Shown here: positions 21,137-28,734 of the stretch, one piece after another | Layout: each line of letters begins with the position of its first letter | Numbering within the stretch: the first letter of the stretch is position 1 | IMG/VR virus record: IMGVR_UViG_3300049489_000433 | Coordinates: 1-34,103 of that record | Length of the DNA: 34,103 bases | DNA from: a virus | Direction: 5' to 3' (one strand) | The notes under the pieces: model-generated | What the model saw: the letters and a program-made list of their open reading frames with translations, nothing else | Told to the model about the DNA's origin: nothing | The model's database searches: none | Position numbers and translations under genes: made by a program

Positions 21137-22198
21137 ATGGGAATGTACGAAAAATTTACGCCGGTCATAACGAACAACGATTTCACGGGAAGTGAAATTA
21201 CGTTCATGCAGAACCTTGTTGGCCTGTCATATCAGACAGGCGACATTCTGTATTACAACGGCACAAATCTCACTGTCCTCCATCCGGGTTCTAACGGTAC
21301 ATACTTAACCCTTTCAGGTGGTATCCCGGCGTGGGCTGCTATCGGTGGTAGCGGAACTGTTACTGATGTGTCTGTTGTCACGGCAAACGGCGTGTCTGGT
21401 TCCGTCGCCACATCAACAACAACACCAGCTATCACGCTTACTCTTGGGGCAATCACTCCATCGAGCGTTGTATCAACTGGTGTTGTAAGAGCATCAGCTA
21501 ACGATGGCGCTGCCCTTGGTGCATCTGGTACTGCATGGTCTGATCTTTTCCTAGCTCTCGGTGCTGTTATCAACTTCGATGTTGGCGACGTGACTATCAC
21601 ACACTCAGCGAACACTCTTACCATTGCTGGCGGTGTCGTTGATTTTTCCTCCACTCCTACAAGAGGTGGGTCTGCTATCTACTATGTAGGAGGAACTGAC
21701 GTGGCTGTTACTGATGGTGGTACAGGCGTAAGCTCTATAACCGCAAAGACTATTTGGGCTGCGAACTCAGCAAACACACTTGTTGAGCTTGCTCCTGGTG
21801 CGTTGCAGTCAATCCGCATGAACTCAGGTAACACCGCATGGGAGGTGTACACACCTATCTCAGCTGCTGGTCTTACGTGGACTGAGGTAACAGGTACGTC
21901 ACAATCAGCGGCAGTCAATAGTGGTTACATCTGTAACAACGCCAGCCTCGTGACTGTGACTATCCCCACTACGGCAGCCGTTGGGGATATTGTACGGGTT
22001 GTAGGCAAGGGTGCGGGCGGTTGGTTGATTGCTCAGAATGCTTCTGAAGTTATCCACTTCGGTAATGTCGACACGACAACTGGTGTAGGTGGTAGTCTCG
22101 CGTCAACGCATAGAAGGGATGCTATTGAGTTGGTATGTGTTGTGGCAAACACCGAGTGGAATGTGGTGAGTGTGCAGGGAAATATAACTTACGTATAG
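21137..22198 (+). CDS. Tail-fibre-type protein (353 aa)
   Basis: Fibre motifs occur in order: GDILYYNGTNLTVLHPGSNG (34-53), the GTVTDVSVVTANGVSGSV...TTTPAITLTLG block, AVTDGGTGVSSITAKTIWAANSANTLVELAPG, and a C-terminal domain ending TEWNVVSVQGN. These modules are found in many tail fibres and collar fibres. The protein is therefore probably a fibre subunit. There is no catalytic motif and no chaperone-like C-terminal autoprotease motif. Confidence 0.75.
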   Translation: MGMYEKFTPVITNNDFTGSEITFMQNLVGLSYQTGDILYYNGTNLTVLHPGSNGTYLTLSGGIPAWAAIGGSGTVTDVSVVTANGVSGSVATSTTTPAITLTLGAITPSSVVSTGVVRASANDGAALGASGTAWSDLFLALGAVINFDVGDVTITHSANTLTIAGGVVDFSSTPTRGGSAIYYVGGTDVAVTDGGTGVSSITAKTIWAANSANTLVELAPGALQSIRMNSGNTAWEVYTPISAAGLTWTEVTGTSQSAAVNSGYICNNASLVTVTIPTTAAVGDIVRVVGKGAGGWLIAQNASEVIHFGNVDTTTGVGGSLASTHRRDAIELVCVVANTEWNVVSVQGNITYV

Positions 22199-22199
22199 T

Positions 22200-22952
22200 A
22201 TGGCTGTACTACTAGCTTTCAACGTTACTGCAGGCTTTACCGCTTCAACAACAGCAGAGGGTATCACAACAGGCACTGTTACAGACACTTCTGGAGCTTT
22301 GTTTTCTTTTGCCCCAAGCACCAACGGTTACGCATCCGATCCAGTTGGTAATGCAGGACCAACATCAGGTGCGATAAGCGCTGCGACAGCAATAACAGCA
22401 AACTCATATTTCTTCACCACCCTCACACCACTTTCAGGCAAACAAGTAAGTCTCACGAGTCTTACGATAAACATGTCGCGTGGGGGTAGCACAGTAGCAC
22501 GTGGATATGATATACGGTCAAGTGTAGACAATTATGCGGTAACTTTGGAAACTGCTGATTTGTTGACAACACGAGTACCTTCTAACGAATGGACTGCTGT
22601 TTCAATAGACCTCACGGGTGCGTCATTCCAGGGAGTAACGGACCCGATCACATTCAGAATATACGTATATGCACCCCAGGAAGGAAACTTAATAGACTGG
22701 GATGATCTAACTATAAATGGCACGGTGTCTGATGCCGGCACTGTGGATCAAGAAGGATTTAGGTTCAGGAATGATAACGGTACAGAAACTACTGCCACAT
22801 GGCTTGCAGCTCAGGACACTGACATAATACAGACAACAGGAATAAATGTTCGTCTACGTACGTTGCTTAACAGTACCTTAGATAGAGGCCCAGAAGATTA
22901 TCGATTAGAATTTAGGGATGTAGGTGGCACCACCTGGATACCAATACAATAA
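22200..22952 (+). CDS. Virion surface protein with jelly-roll-like domains (250 aa)
   Basis: The N-terminal 175 residues form a beta-sandwich-like domain (SLTINMSRGGSTVARGYDIRSS..., ITFRIYVYAP..., IDWDDLTINGTV), the pattern of carbohydrate-binding jelly rolls in which the last strand contains DDLxxxG. The C-terminal part (QEGFRFRNDNGTETTATWLAAQDTD...YRLEFRDVGGTTWIPI) is a second module often present in secreted and phage surface proteins. It stands next to a glycoside-hydrolase-like gene, which suggests glycan binding. Confidence 0.65.
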   Translation: MAVLLAFNVTAGFTASTTAEGITTGTVTDTSGALFSFAPSTNGYASDPVGNAGPTSGAISAATAITANSYFFTTLTPLSGKQVSLTSLTINMSRGGSTVARGYDIRSSVDNYAVTLETADLLTTRVPSNEWTAVSIDLTGASFQGVTDPITFRIYVYAPQEGNLIDWDDLTINGTVSDAGTVDQEGFRFRNDNGTETTATWLAAQDTDIIQTTGINVRLRTLLNSTLDRGPEDYRLEFRDVGGTTWIPIQ

Positions 22953-22953
22953 T

Positions 22954-24234
22954 ATGGCACTACTCGGACTACCAACAAACCCCATAGGTATTTACTGGGA
23001 AAGCTACTATGGGAATCAGACCCGTATCATTAATTTGTCACAAGCGTACAATATCATCTTCCTATTCCACGCGCTCCCGTCTGGGCCTACTGGTTCAGTT
23101 TCATTCCAACGCGGTGCAACGACTGCAACTTTGAACGCAGACATAGCAACGTGCCGTGCGAGGGGACAAAGATGTATCATGACTTGCGGTGGAGCAAATG
23201 CACAAATAACAATAAACAGTCAGGCAACAGCTGATAACTTTATTCAGAGCATTAAGGATGCAAACGTTGCCTTCGGTGGTTCAGGGACCACGGCGGCATT
23301 CGACGGTATAGATTGGAACAACTTTGAAGGTTCTCAGGCTGGTACTGCGTCACCTGCATGGATGACATATGCGAGCCAGCAGCTGAAAGCATATTATGGT
23401 AGTAATTTTTTAATAACAGCACCTCCTGCTCCTGAGTACACAGTTGGACCTGGGAGCGCATCAGCGCAGGTGGCATCTGACAGGCTTCTTCTTGCTACCA
23501 TGTATGCCGGAGGCGCACTAGATTGGTTTTGTCCTCAAAACTATGACAATGCAAATTCTTACGGAGAGATGGTGTTTACTCGTCAAAAATATCAAGAGGT
23601 AGAAACAGTAAATGGAAGTCCAGTTTCATTGCCAAGCAGCATCATGGGTGTTGGTTTTCGAGTAGGGGATGGTTTGGGCGGCTCTGAAGATCAATGGGAC
23701 ACCAATGCCGATGTTGCAGCAGCCTTCACTGATTTCGTAACTGATGAATACGCCCCTAGAGGAGCTTTTGTTTTCTCTGCTAACCTGAATCTAACGAACG
23801 GAAGTGGTTTTGCTACAACGGTAGCTCCAGTTATAAATAACTATACTGACCCTCCAGTAGATACTCCTGCCTTTGAGTTGGCTGCGTCAACAAATTTTGT
23901 TGACGGTGACGCCACCACCGCACAATTAACTTCCCCATCAGGGAAGTCATCTTCTGATTTTACTGCAGGAGAAATGTGTGAGACGTCTAATCCGGCTCCC
24001 TCGATTAATATTGCCACTGATAGATACACGGAAATAGAGTGGTGTATTCAAGCAACGGCAGATGCGGTTGATGCTACTCAGTATGAGTTCCGTGTGACGT
24101 ATAATGGAGTGGCGCTGGATTCATATTCTGTAACACCTAAGTGGACGATTGGGACACCCCCACAGGTTCCTCCGGCTGCGCCTCAAACTACGGCTGTAAG
24201 TTCTATAACAAACATTACTTCAATAACTATTTAA
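22954..24234 (+). CDS. GH18 glycoside-hydrolase-like virion protein (426 aa)
   Basis: Residues 10-300 show the GH18 barrel strand by strand: GIYWES (12-17), YNIIFLFHA (32-40), RCIMTCGGAN (73-82), FDGIDWNNFE (116-125), FLITAPPAPEY (152-162), DWFCPQNYDN (190-199), IMGVGF (230-235) and GAFVFSANL (270-278). Family GH18 cleaves chitin-like or N-acetylglucosamine polymers with a DGxDxDxE motif. Here it reads D117-G-I-D120-W-N122-N-F-E125, with Asp replaced by Asn and the Glu shifted by one, so activity is uncertain. Residues 305-400 form a C-terminal beta domain (YTEIEWCIQAT...YEFRVT). The ATG at 22954 follows the previous stop by one base. Likely a cell-surface glycan binder or depolymerase. Confidence 0.75.
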   Translation: MALLGLPTNPIGIYWESYYGNQTRIINLSQAYNIIFLFHALPSGPTGSVSFQRGATTATLNADIATCRARGQRCIMTCGGANAQITINSQATADNFIQSIKDANVAFGGSGTTAAFDGIDWNNFEGSQAGTASPAWMTYASQQLKAYYGSNFLITAPPAPEYTVGPGSASAQVASDRLLLATMYAGGALDWFCPQNYDNANSYGEMVFTRQKYQEVETVNGSPVSLPSSIMGVGFRVGDGLGGSEDQWDTNADVAAAFTDFVTDEYAPRGAFVFSANLNLTNGSGFATTVAPVINNYTDPPVDTPAFELAASTNFVDGDATTAQLTSPSGKSSSDFTAGEMCETSNPAPSINIATDRYTEIEWCIQATADAVDATQYEFRVTYNGVALDSYSVTPKWTIGTPPQVPPAAPQTTAVSSITNITSITI

Positions 24235-24236
24235 AT

Positions 24237-24851
24237 ATGCCAGAAAAAACTTCAATCAATCTGGATGTCACAGTCAACGCAGATGGCTTTGACATTTCAG
24301 GCGGCACTACTATCCGTAAACTTACAGTCACTGGCGGGGACGTGACAGTAAACGGTGGAGGTTCTGCGACTATCACTTTTCCATCCGCAACAGGCACTCT
24401 CGCTACTCTCACCATGGAGGAGAACATTCCATTTACCTATGACGCCGCTCTTTCCGCTGATGGTAAGTATTCAGGATTTGTTCGTGCAGGAACAGCTGGA
24501 GCAACCTTAGCTTTTGGTGATTTGGTGTACCTCGCAGCAGCAGATTCTCGGTGGGAATTGGCCGATGCAGATGCAGCCTCGACATCTGGCGATGTTCTTC
24601 TGGGTATGTGTGTACTCGCGGCAGCCGCAGACGGAAACGCAACTACCATCCTTCTGCAAGGATTCATTCGTGCTGATGCAGCTTTTCCTGCTCTTACTAT
24701 TGGCGCTCCAGCTTATGTTTCAACAACTGCCGGCGATATTCAGGTGGCTCAACCGTCAGGCACTGATGATGTGATTCGTCGTGTAGGATGGGCTTGGACA
24801 GCAGACGAGTTGTACTTCAATCCTTCTAGTGATTATACGACTCATACTTAA
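24237..24851 (+). CDS. Tail-associated beta protein (204 aa)
   Basis: After a short beta-repeat N-terminus (VTVNADGFDISGGTTIRKLTVTGG...) residues 75-200 follow a familiar phage module: GDLVYLAAADSRWELADADA, VLLGMCVLAAA, LLQGFIRADAAFP, GAPAYVSTTAGDIQV and RRVGWAWTADELYFNPSSDY. This module usually forms the distal part of tail fibres or spikes. The frame extends upstream into the previous gene; the ATG at 24237 is the first after that gene's stop. Confidence 0.7.
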   Translation: MPEKTSINLDVTVNADGFDISGGTTIRKLTVTGGDVTVNGGGSATITFPSATGTLATLTMEENIPFTYDAALSADGKYSGFVRAGTAGATLAFGDLVYLAAADSRWELADADAASTSGDVLLGMCVLAAAADGNATTILLQGFIRADAAFPALTIGAPAYVSTTAGDIQVAQPSGTDDVIRRVGWAWTADELYFNPSSDYTTHT

Positions 24852-24856
24852 ACCCT

Positions 24857-25447
24857 ATGCCTACCTTTGGACAAACAGGAGATCAAGGAAACTCAACCTC
24901 CTCAACCGCTGACGGTAAGGTGGTGAGTGCCGCGACCCCTGGATCAAGTGGTACAGCCGAGACCTTAACCTGCCGTCTCTGGCTTTCCAGTGCCGGTTCC
25001 TGTAACGTCCGTGGAGTTATCTACAGTGATGATGCAGGGGCGCTTACGTCTGCCAGTACTCTTCTGGCGGTAACAGATGATACCTCCTTCACAAACACCT
25101 CAGAGGCCGAGGTGACAATGACTTTCACCGGGGCGAATCGTATAGCCCTAACCTCTGGGCAACAGTACTGGATAGGCGTCCACCTAGAGGATCCAGGGAC
25201 CCCTAGCTGGAACTTCTCTCGAGGAGCCACAGCTGATGGCCGTAAAGTGAACGGAGACGACGTGTGGTCTGGGGGGTCTGCAGCTACCTGGGGTGCCGAC
25301 ATAACCTCGCTTTCCGGTCCTATAGACTGCTATGTGACCTACAGCTCAACGTCAAACAAGACTGTAAACGGCCTAGCCATAGCCAGTGTGAAGACTGTAA
25401 ACGGCCTAGCCATAGCTAGTGTAAAAACCATAAACGGCCTTGCTTAG
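24857..25447 (+). CDS. Beta-sandwich surface protein with repeat tail (196 aa)
   Basis: Residues 15-168 look like a jelly-roll or carbohydrate-binding sandwich (LTCRLWLSSAGSCNVRGVIYSDD, SGQQYWIGVHLED, IDCYVTYSS). The C-terminus is a tandem repeat of 11 residues (NGLAIASVKTV type), almost identical at DNA level. NGLA-type repeats occur at the ends of many phage surface proteins. It probably sits on a fibre or head surface. A change in repeat number would keep the reading frame. Confidence 0.7.
   Translation: MPTFGQTGDQGNSTSSTADGKVVSAATPGSSGTAETLTCRLWLSSAGSCNVRGVIYSDDAGALTSASTLLAVTDDTSFTNTSEAEVTMTFTGANRIALTSGQQYWIGVHLEDPGTPSWNFSRGATADGRKVNGDDVWSGGSAATWGADITSLSGPIDCYVTYSSTSNKTVNGLAIASVKTVNGLAIASVKTINGLA
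25358..25447 (+). repeat. 33-bp tandem repeat, about 2.7 copies
   Basis: Copies at 25358-25390 and 25391-25423 differ at only two positions near their 3' ends; a third partial copy (25424-25447) is more diverged. The unit length is a multiple of three, so copy changes alter protein length by 11 residues without a frameshift. Confidence 0.9.
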
Positions 25448-25449
25448 TC

Positions 25450-25458
25450 TGCTATACT
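25450..25458 (+). promoter_or_regulatory. Candidate extended -10 promoter
   Basis: TGCTATACT is an extended -10 element (TG-N-TATACT, 5 of 6 to consensus) in the 58-base gap before the zinc-finger gene. No clear -35 is present. It could give extra transcription of the adaptor and nozzle genes. Confidence 0.35.
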
Positions 25459-25505
25459 TAATAGTGTGGTGGGTGTATTAAAAACAGAGGATAACAAAAA
25501 ACAAT

Positions 25506-25805
25506 ATGGGCGCTGGAGTACCTAATTTTCAGAGACTAGCAGAGATGGGGAAGTTACCTAAAAGCCAGGAGAAGAATCTCCCTGGTCTTGCTGGTATGAA
25601 TACTGCGGTGGCAGAACTTAATCGTCTCCGTGAAGGGATGTGCGAAGACTGTCATGAAAAATTCTACCCAGGAAAGACTGCAGGTAGAGATGAAGTTACA
25701 CAACTTCGTTGCGATGTAGAAGGTTGCGGTCACATGGTAGGAGGCAAGAGTGAAAGTAAAGCAAAAGAGAATTTGGAAAAACATAAGAAAGCGAAGCATA
25801 ACTAA
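25506..25805 (+). CDS. Small zinc-finger protein (99 aa)
   Basis: CEDC (about 46-49) and CDVEGC (about 69-74) supply four cysteines, and the C-terminal helix has H91 and H97 in a KENLEKHKKAKH context. The layout is like a zinc ribbon with an appended C2H2-like helix. The charged, basic C-terminus suggests nucleic-acid binding. It is out of place among virion genes and may be a late regulator or a structural zinc protein. It is preceded by a possible promoter and by an AACAGAGG sequence that also occurs before two other genes. Confidence 0.65.
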   Translation: MGAGVPNFQRLAEMGKLPKSQEKNLPGLAGMNTAVAELNRLREGMCEDCHEKFYPGKTAGRDEVTQLRCDVEGCGHMVGGKSESKAKENLEKHKKAKHN

Positions 25806-25828
25806 CAAACAGAGGCATACACAATTTT

Positions 25829-27283
25829 ATGCCTGTTAGACGCATATACGCCGATATAAGTGAACTTTTTGTAGGAGCAGAAGAGCTGGTCCTGGACGCT
25901 GATGCAACATCAGGTTCTTCCACCATAACAGTGAAGAGTATCACTGGTGCTGCAATAAATAATGTCCTCTGTCTCAGACAACCAGGAGGTGAGTTGTCTG
26001 AGATCATTCTTACCCACGGTTCAACCGCACCGTCAGGTAACACAGTAACGCTTGCTTCTAACCTCACTGAGTCTCATCCTCGAGGAACCACAGTATATAT
26101 ACTTCCGTACAACACAGTACGCTTTTATCATGCGGCTACTGAAGTAGACGCTAACTCTGATGACTCATCTCTTACCGCGCTTGCTGCTGCACAAAGTATT
26201 GACCCAACAATGTTCCGCAATATCTACGACGATACAGCGCAATCAAGTGGGTACTACTACTATAGGTTTATCAACTCGCTCACCTCTGTAAACTCTCTTT
26301 ACAACGGTCCTATTCCTTGGGGTGCGAGTGAGGTTTCTTATGCCGATGATCAGATTGGGTACATGCTCGAGTCAGTGCGACGCAAGCTCGGCAAAGAATG
26401 GGATGAACGCTTCTCGAAGCAGGATGCAATAGATGAAGCTAACGCATGTCTACGGTTCGCACAGGGGAAGCAAAAGAAGATGTCTCGCTATCTGGTGCAG
26501 GATTATGTGATAGGTCAAACGGCGCGCGGTGTATTTGACGCGAATCTTCCTACTGATATTTATGATTCTAAAACAAATAAGTCAGTCTTGAACGTTCGAA
26601 TCAAGGGTCTTGAGCCTCTCGTCATTCTCGACGAAAAAGAATGGGATGAGCTGTTTGCTGATGTGGCACACACTGAGGTACGCACACAGCCATCAATAGG
26701 TGCTACGTCTCTCAACATAGATAACTCATACGACTTCGATGACGACGGAACGATAAGTATCTTTACGTCAAACGCTAAGGACGAGATTACATACACTGGT
26801 GTTACGCGCTCTGCAACAGCTGGTGTACTCACTGGCATTCCTGGCAGTGGTGATGGCTCCATTGCAGCAACCCACGCAGTTGATACAGACGTCTGGCAGG
26901 GTGAGTCAGAGGGTGCTCCGCGGTACGCAAACGTCAAAGACGGCAAACTACGTTACTGGCCTCTTCCAGACTCCACACAGATAAACAAGAACGTGGTGAT
27001 GGATTATTACAATGGAGTGACCCGTGTTGACTCAGAAGAAGATCACCTTGATGTTGATCGTTACGACATGGTGAAGCACTGGCTTCTCTGGCAGGGTAAG
27101 GCGCACTGGAACAATAACGGTAAGATTGACCTCAAGGATGAGGACTATCAAATGTTCACCACTATCCTTAAAGATCAGATTCGCACGTCAGTGTCCGGAC
27201 AGAAAAACAAGTGGCGTCCTAAATTAAACACCATCGATTACGCACCTACTGGTGGTGCTGATCGTGGTTTCGATGAAACATAA
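25829..27283 (+). CDS. Head-tail adaptor-like protein with two inserted beta domains (484 aa)
   Basis: Adaptor rings connect the portal with the tail nozzle. A helical core (about 171-232, YADDQIGYMLESVRRKLGKE...KMSRYLVQDYV) and a C-terminal helical part (around 400-450) fit that role, as does its place before the nozzle-like gene. Two similar beta modules are inserted: residues 25-92 (GSSTITVKS...HPRGTTVYI) and 286-357 (GATSLNIDN...THAVDTDVWQG), both with a final H-x-x-GT- or H-x-x-DT-type turn. These would project from the tail. Assignment is by position and pattern. Confidence 0.65.
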   Translation: MPVRRIYADISELFVGAEELVLDADATSGSSTITVKSITGAAINNVLCLRQPGGELSEIILTHGSTAPSGNTVTLASNLTESHPRGTTVYILPYNTVRFYHAATEVDANSDDSSLTALAAAQSIDPTMFRNIYDDTAQSSGYYYYRFINSLTSVNSLYNGPIPWGASEVSYADDQIGYMLESVRRKLGKEWDERFSKQDAIDEANACLRFAQGKQKKMSRYLVQDYVIGQTARGVFDANLPTDIYDSKTNKSVLNVRIKGLEPLVILDEKEWDELFADVAHTEVRTQPSIGATSLNIDNSYDFDDDGTISIFTSNAKDEITYTGVTRSATAGVLTGIPGSGDGSIAATHAVDTDVWQGESEGAPRYANVKDGKLRYWPLPDSTQINKNVVMDYYNGVTRVDSEEDHLDVDRYDMVKHWLLWQGKAHWNNNGKIDLKDEDYQMFTTILKDQIRTSVSGQKNKWRPKLNTIDYAPTGGADRGFDET

Positions 27284-27289
27284 CATGTT

Positions 27290-28729
27290 ATGGCGCGACT
27301 CGATAAAACAGTACGTTGGCGCGATATGTCCGGGGGACTTGTTCAGAAAGTCTCTCCGGAAATTACTATACCGAACGGTGTTCCGTTCTCGATGAACCTT
27401 GAGTATGACAAAGTACTTGGAGAAGCTGTTTCACGTAAAGGTACCTCGATCATCGGTTCGCAGATGGACGGGGGCGGTGATCCGTGTCTCGGTTTGTATC
27501 ATCACATTGATACTACTGCAGCCAATAGCAAGCTCTTCGCAGGGTTTGGAACTTCCATCTATGACGTTATTGGGACAGACGCAGAGGTGACATCTCTTAC
27601 CGCATCAGCAAAGCAACGCTACACCACGTTCATAAATGCTACGCTGATGCTGAACGGGAACCAGGCACGTTCGTACACAAATGCTGGCGGTTGGATTTCA
27701 ACAGGAGGCGTCTTCGATTTAGCTAACATACCAGCAAACGCAAAGTTTCCGATTGAGTTTAAGGATCGTGTGTACTGCGTCACCACTGACTTACTGAACT
27801 ACACAACAACACCCACAGCTGGAACAGTCTCGTGGGTGAACTCTGGCTCTGGTTCTATCTATGTCGAACGAGAAGACGGAGGAGGAACCATACAGGGTCT
27901 TAACAAGACTCCTGGCTATTTGATGATCTACAAGCAACGGTCTCTCAAACGTTGGAATTTTGACTCAGCTTTCCCTGAGGATCTTGTTAATATAGGAACC
28001 CAGTCGAACGAGTCTATCGTGCGTGCACGCGGTAAGAACTTCTTCTTCTACGGACCGAATGGTTTTTATGAGACAGATGGCCGCTTTCCGAAACTGATCT
28101 CTCGCCCAGTACAGAGAATCATAGAGGGAATGTCCTCCTCATTCTATGAGCACGTGAATGGGTGGTCCGATGATTTCCATATCTACTGGTCGATCGGAGA
28201 TGTCACCGTTGATTTTGATCGTGGCTTTACTGAGACCTACACGAACGTAGTTTTGCGATACACACTCGATACACAGCAGTGGGCTACTATGAGGTATAAC
28301 CACAAGTTCCGGTTCATGTCTCAGTACATATCAGGTACAGATACGCTTTTGATAGGCGGTGATTCTGATGGACAGGTGTTGCAGTTGAACACAGGAACAA
28401 CCGACTACGCCTCCACTCCAGTGCCTATTACTTATATTCTTGAATCTCCTGAATTTGATTTTGGTTTCAGAGAGTACAAGAAAACTATTGCAGACAGGAT
28501 TTTTGTCCACTCAGACAACACGAGAGGTGCAGAAATACAGTGCCGTATAAATTACGGAGAATGGAAGTCGTTTGGCAATCTTAAAGATATCGTAACTGAA
28601 GTGCAGATTAAGACACCAATGAACGGACACATCTTCCAGTTCCGTGTCGTTGATTCTATTTCTGGTCACATAATTAAGATACGCGGCATCGACTTCCCGA
28701 ACATTGACGTACACACAAACGTAACGTAA
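27290..28729 (+). CDS. Tail nozzle / DNA stabilisation-like protein (479 aa)
   Basis: The start (DKTVRWRDMSGGLVQKVSPEITIPNGVPFSMNLEYD...EAVSRKGTSII) is the typical opening of podovirus nozzle or P22 gp10-like proteins, which have a 'GGL...N...D..G....R.G' pattern. The middle shows propeller-like repeats (KNFFFYGPNGFYETDGRFPKLISRPVQRII, about 246-275). The C-terminus is beta-rich. The protein would close the tail channel and hold the DNA in. It follows the adaptor-like gene by 6 bases. Confidence 0.75.
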   Translation: MARLDKTVRWRDMSGGLVQKVSPEITIPNGVPFSMNLEYDKVLGEAVSRKGTSIIGSQMDGGGDPCLGLYHHIDTTAANSKLFAGFGTSIYDVIGTDAEVTSLTASAKQRYTTFINATLMLNGNQARSYTNAGGWISTGGVFDLANIPANAKFPIEFKDRVYCVTTDLLNYTTTPTAGTVSWVNSGSGSIYVEREDGGGTIQGLNKTPGYLMIYKQRSLKRWNFDSAFPEDLVNIGTQSNESIVRARGKNFFFYGPNGFYETDGRFPKLISRPVQRIIEGMSSSFYEHVNGWSDDFHIYWSIGDVTVDFDRGFTETYTNVVLRYTLDTQQWATMRYNHKFRFMSQYISGTDTLLIGGDSDGQVLQLNTGTTDYASTPVPITYILESPEFDFGFREYKKTIADRIFVHSDNTRGAEIQCRINYGEWKSFGNLKDIVTEVQIKTPMNGHIFQFRVVDSISGHIIKIRGIDFPNIDVHTNVT

Positions 28730-28734
28730 CTCTT

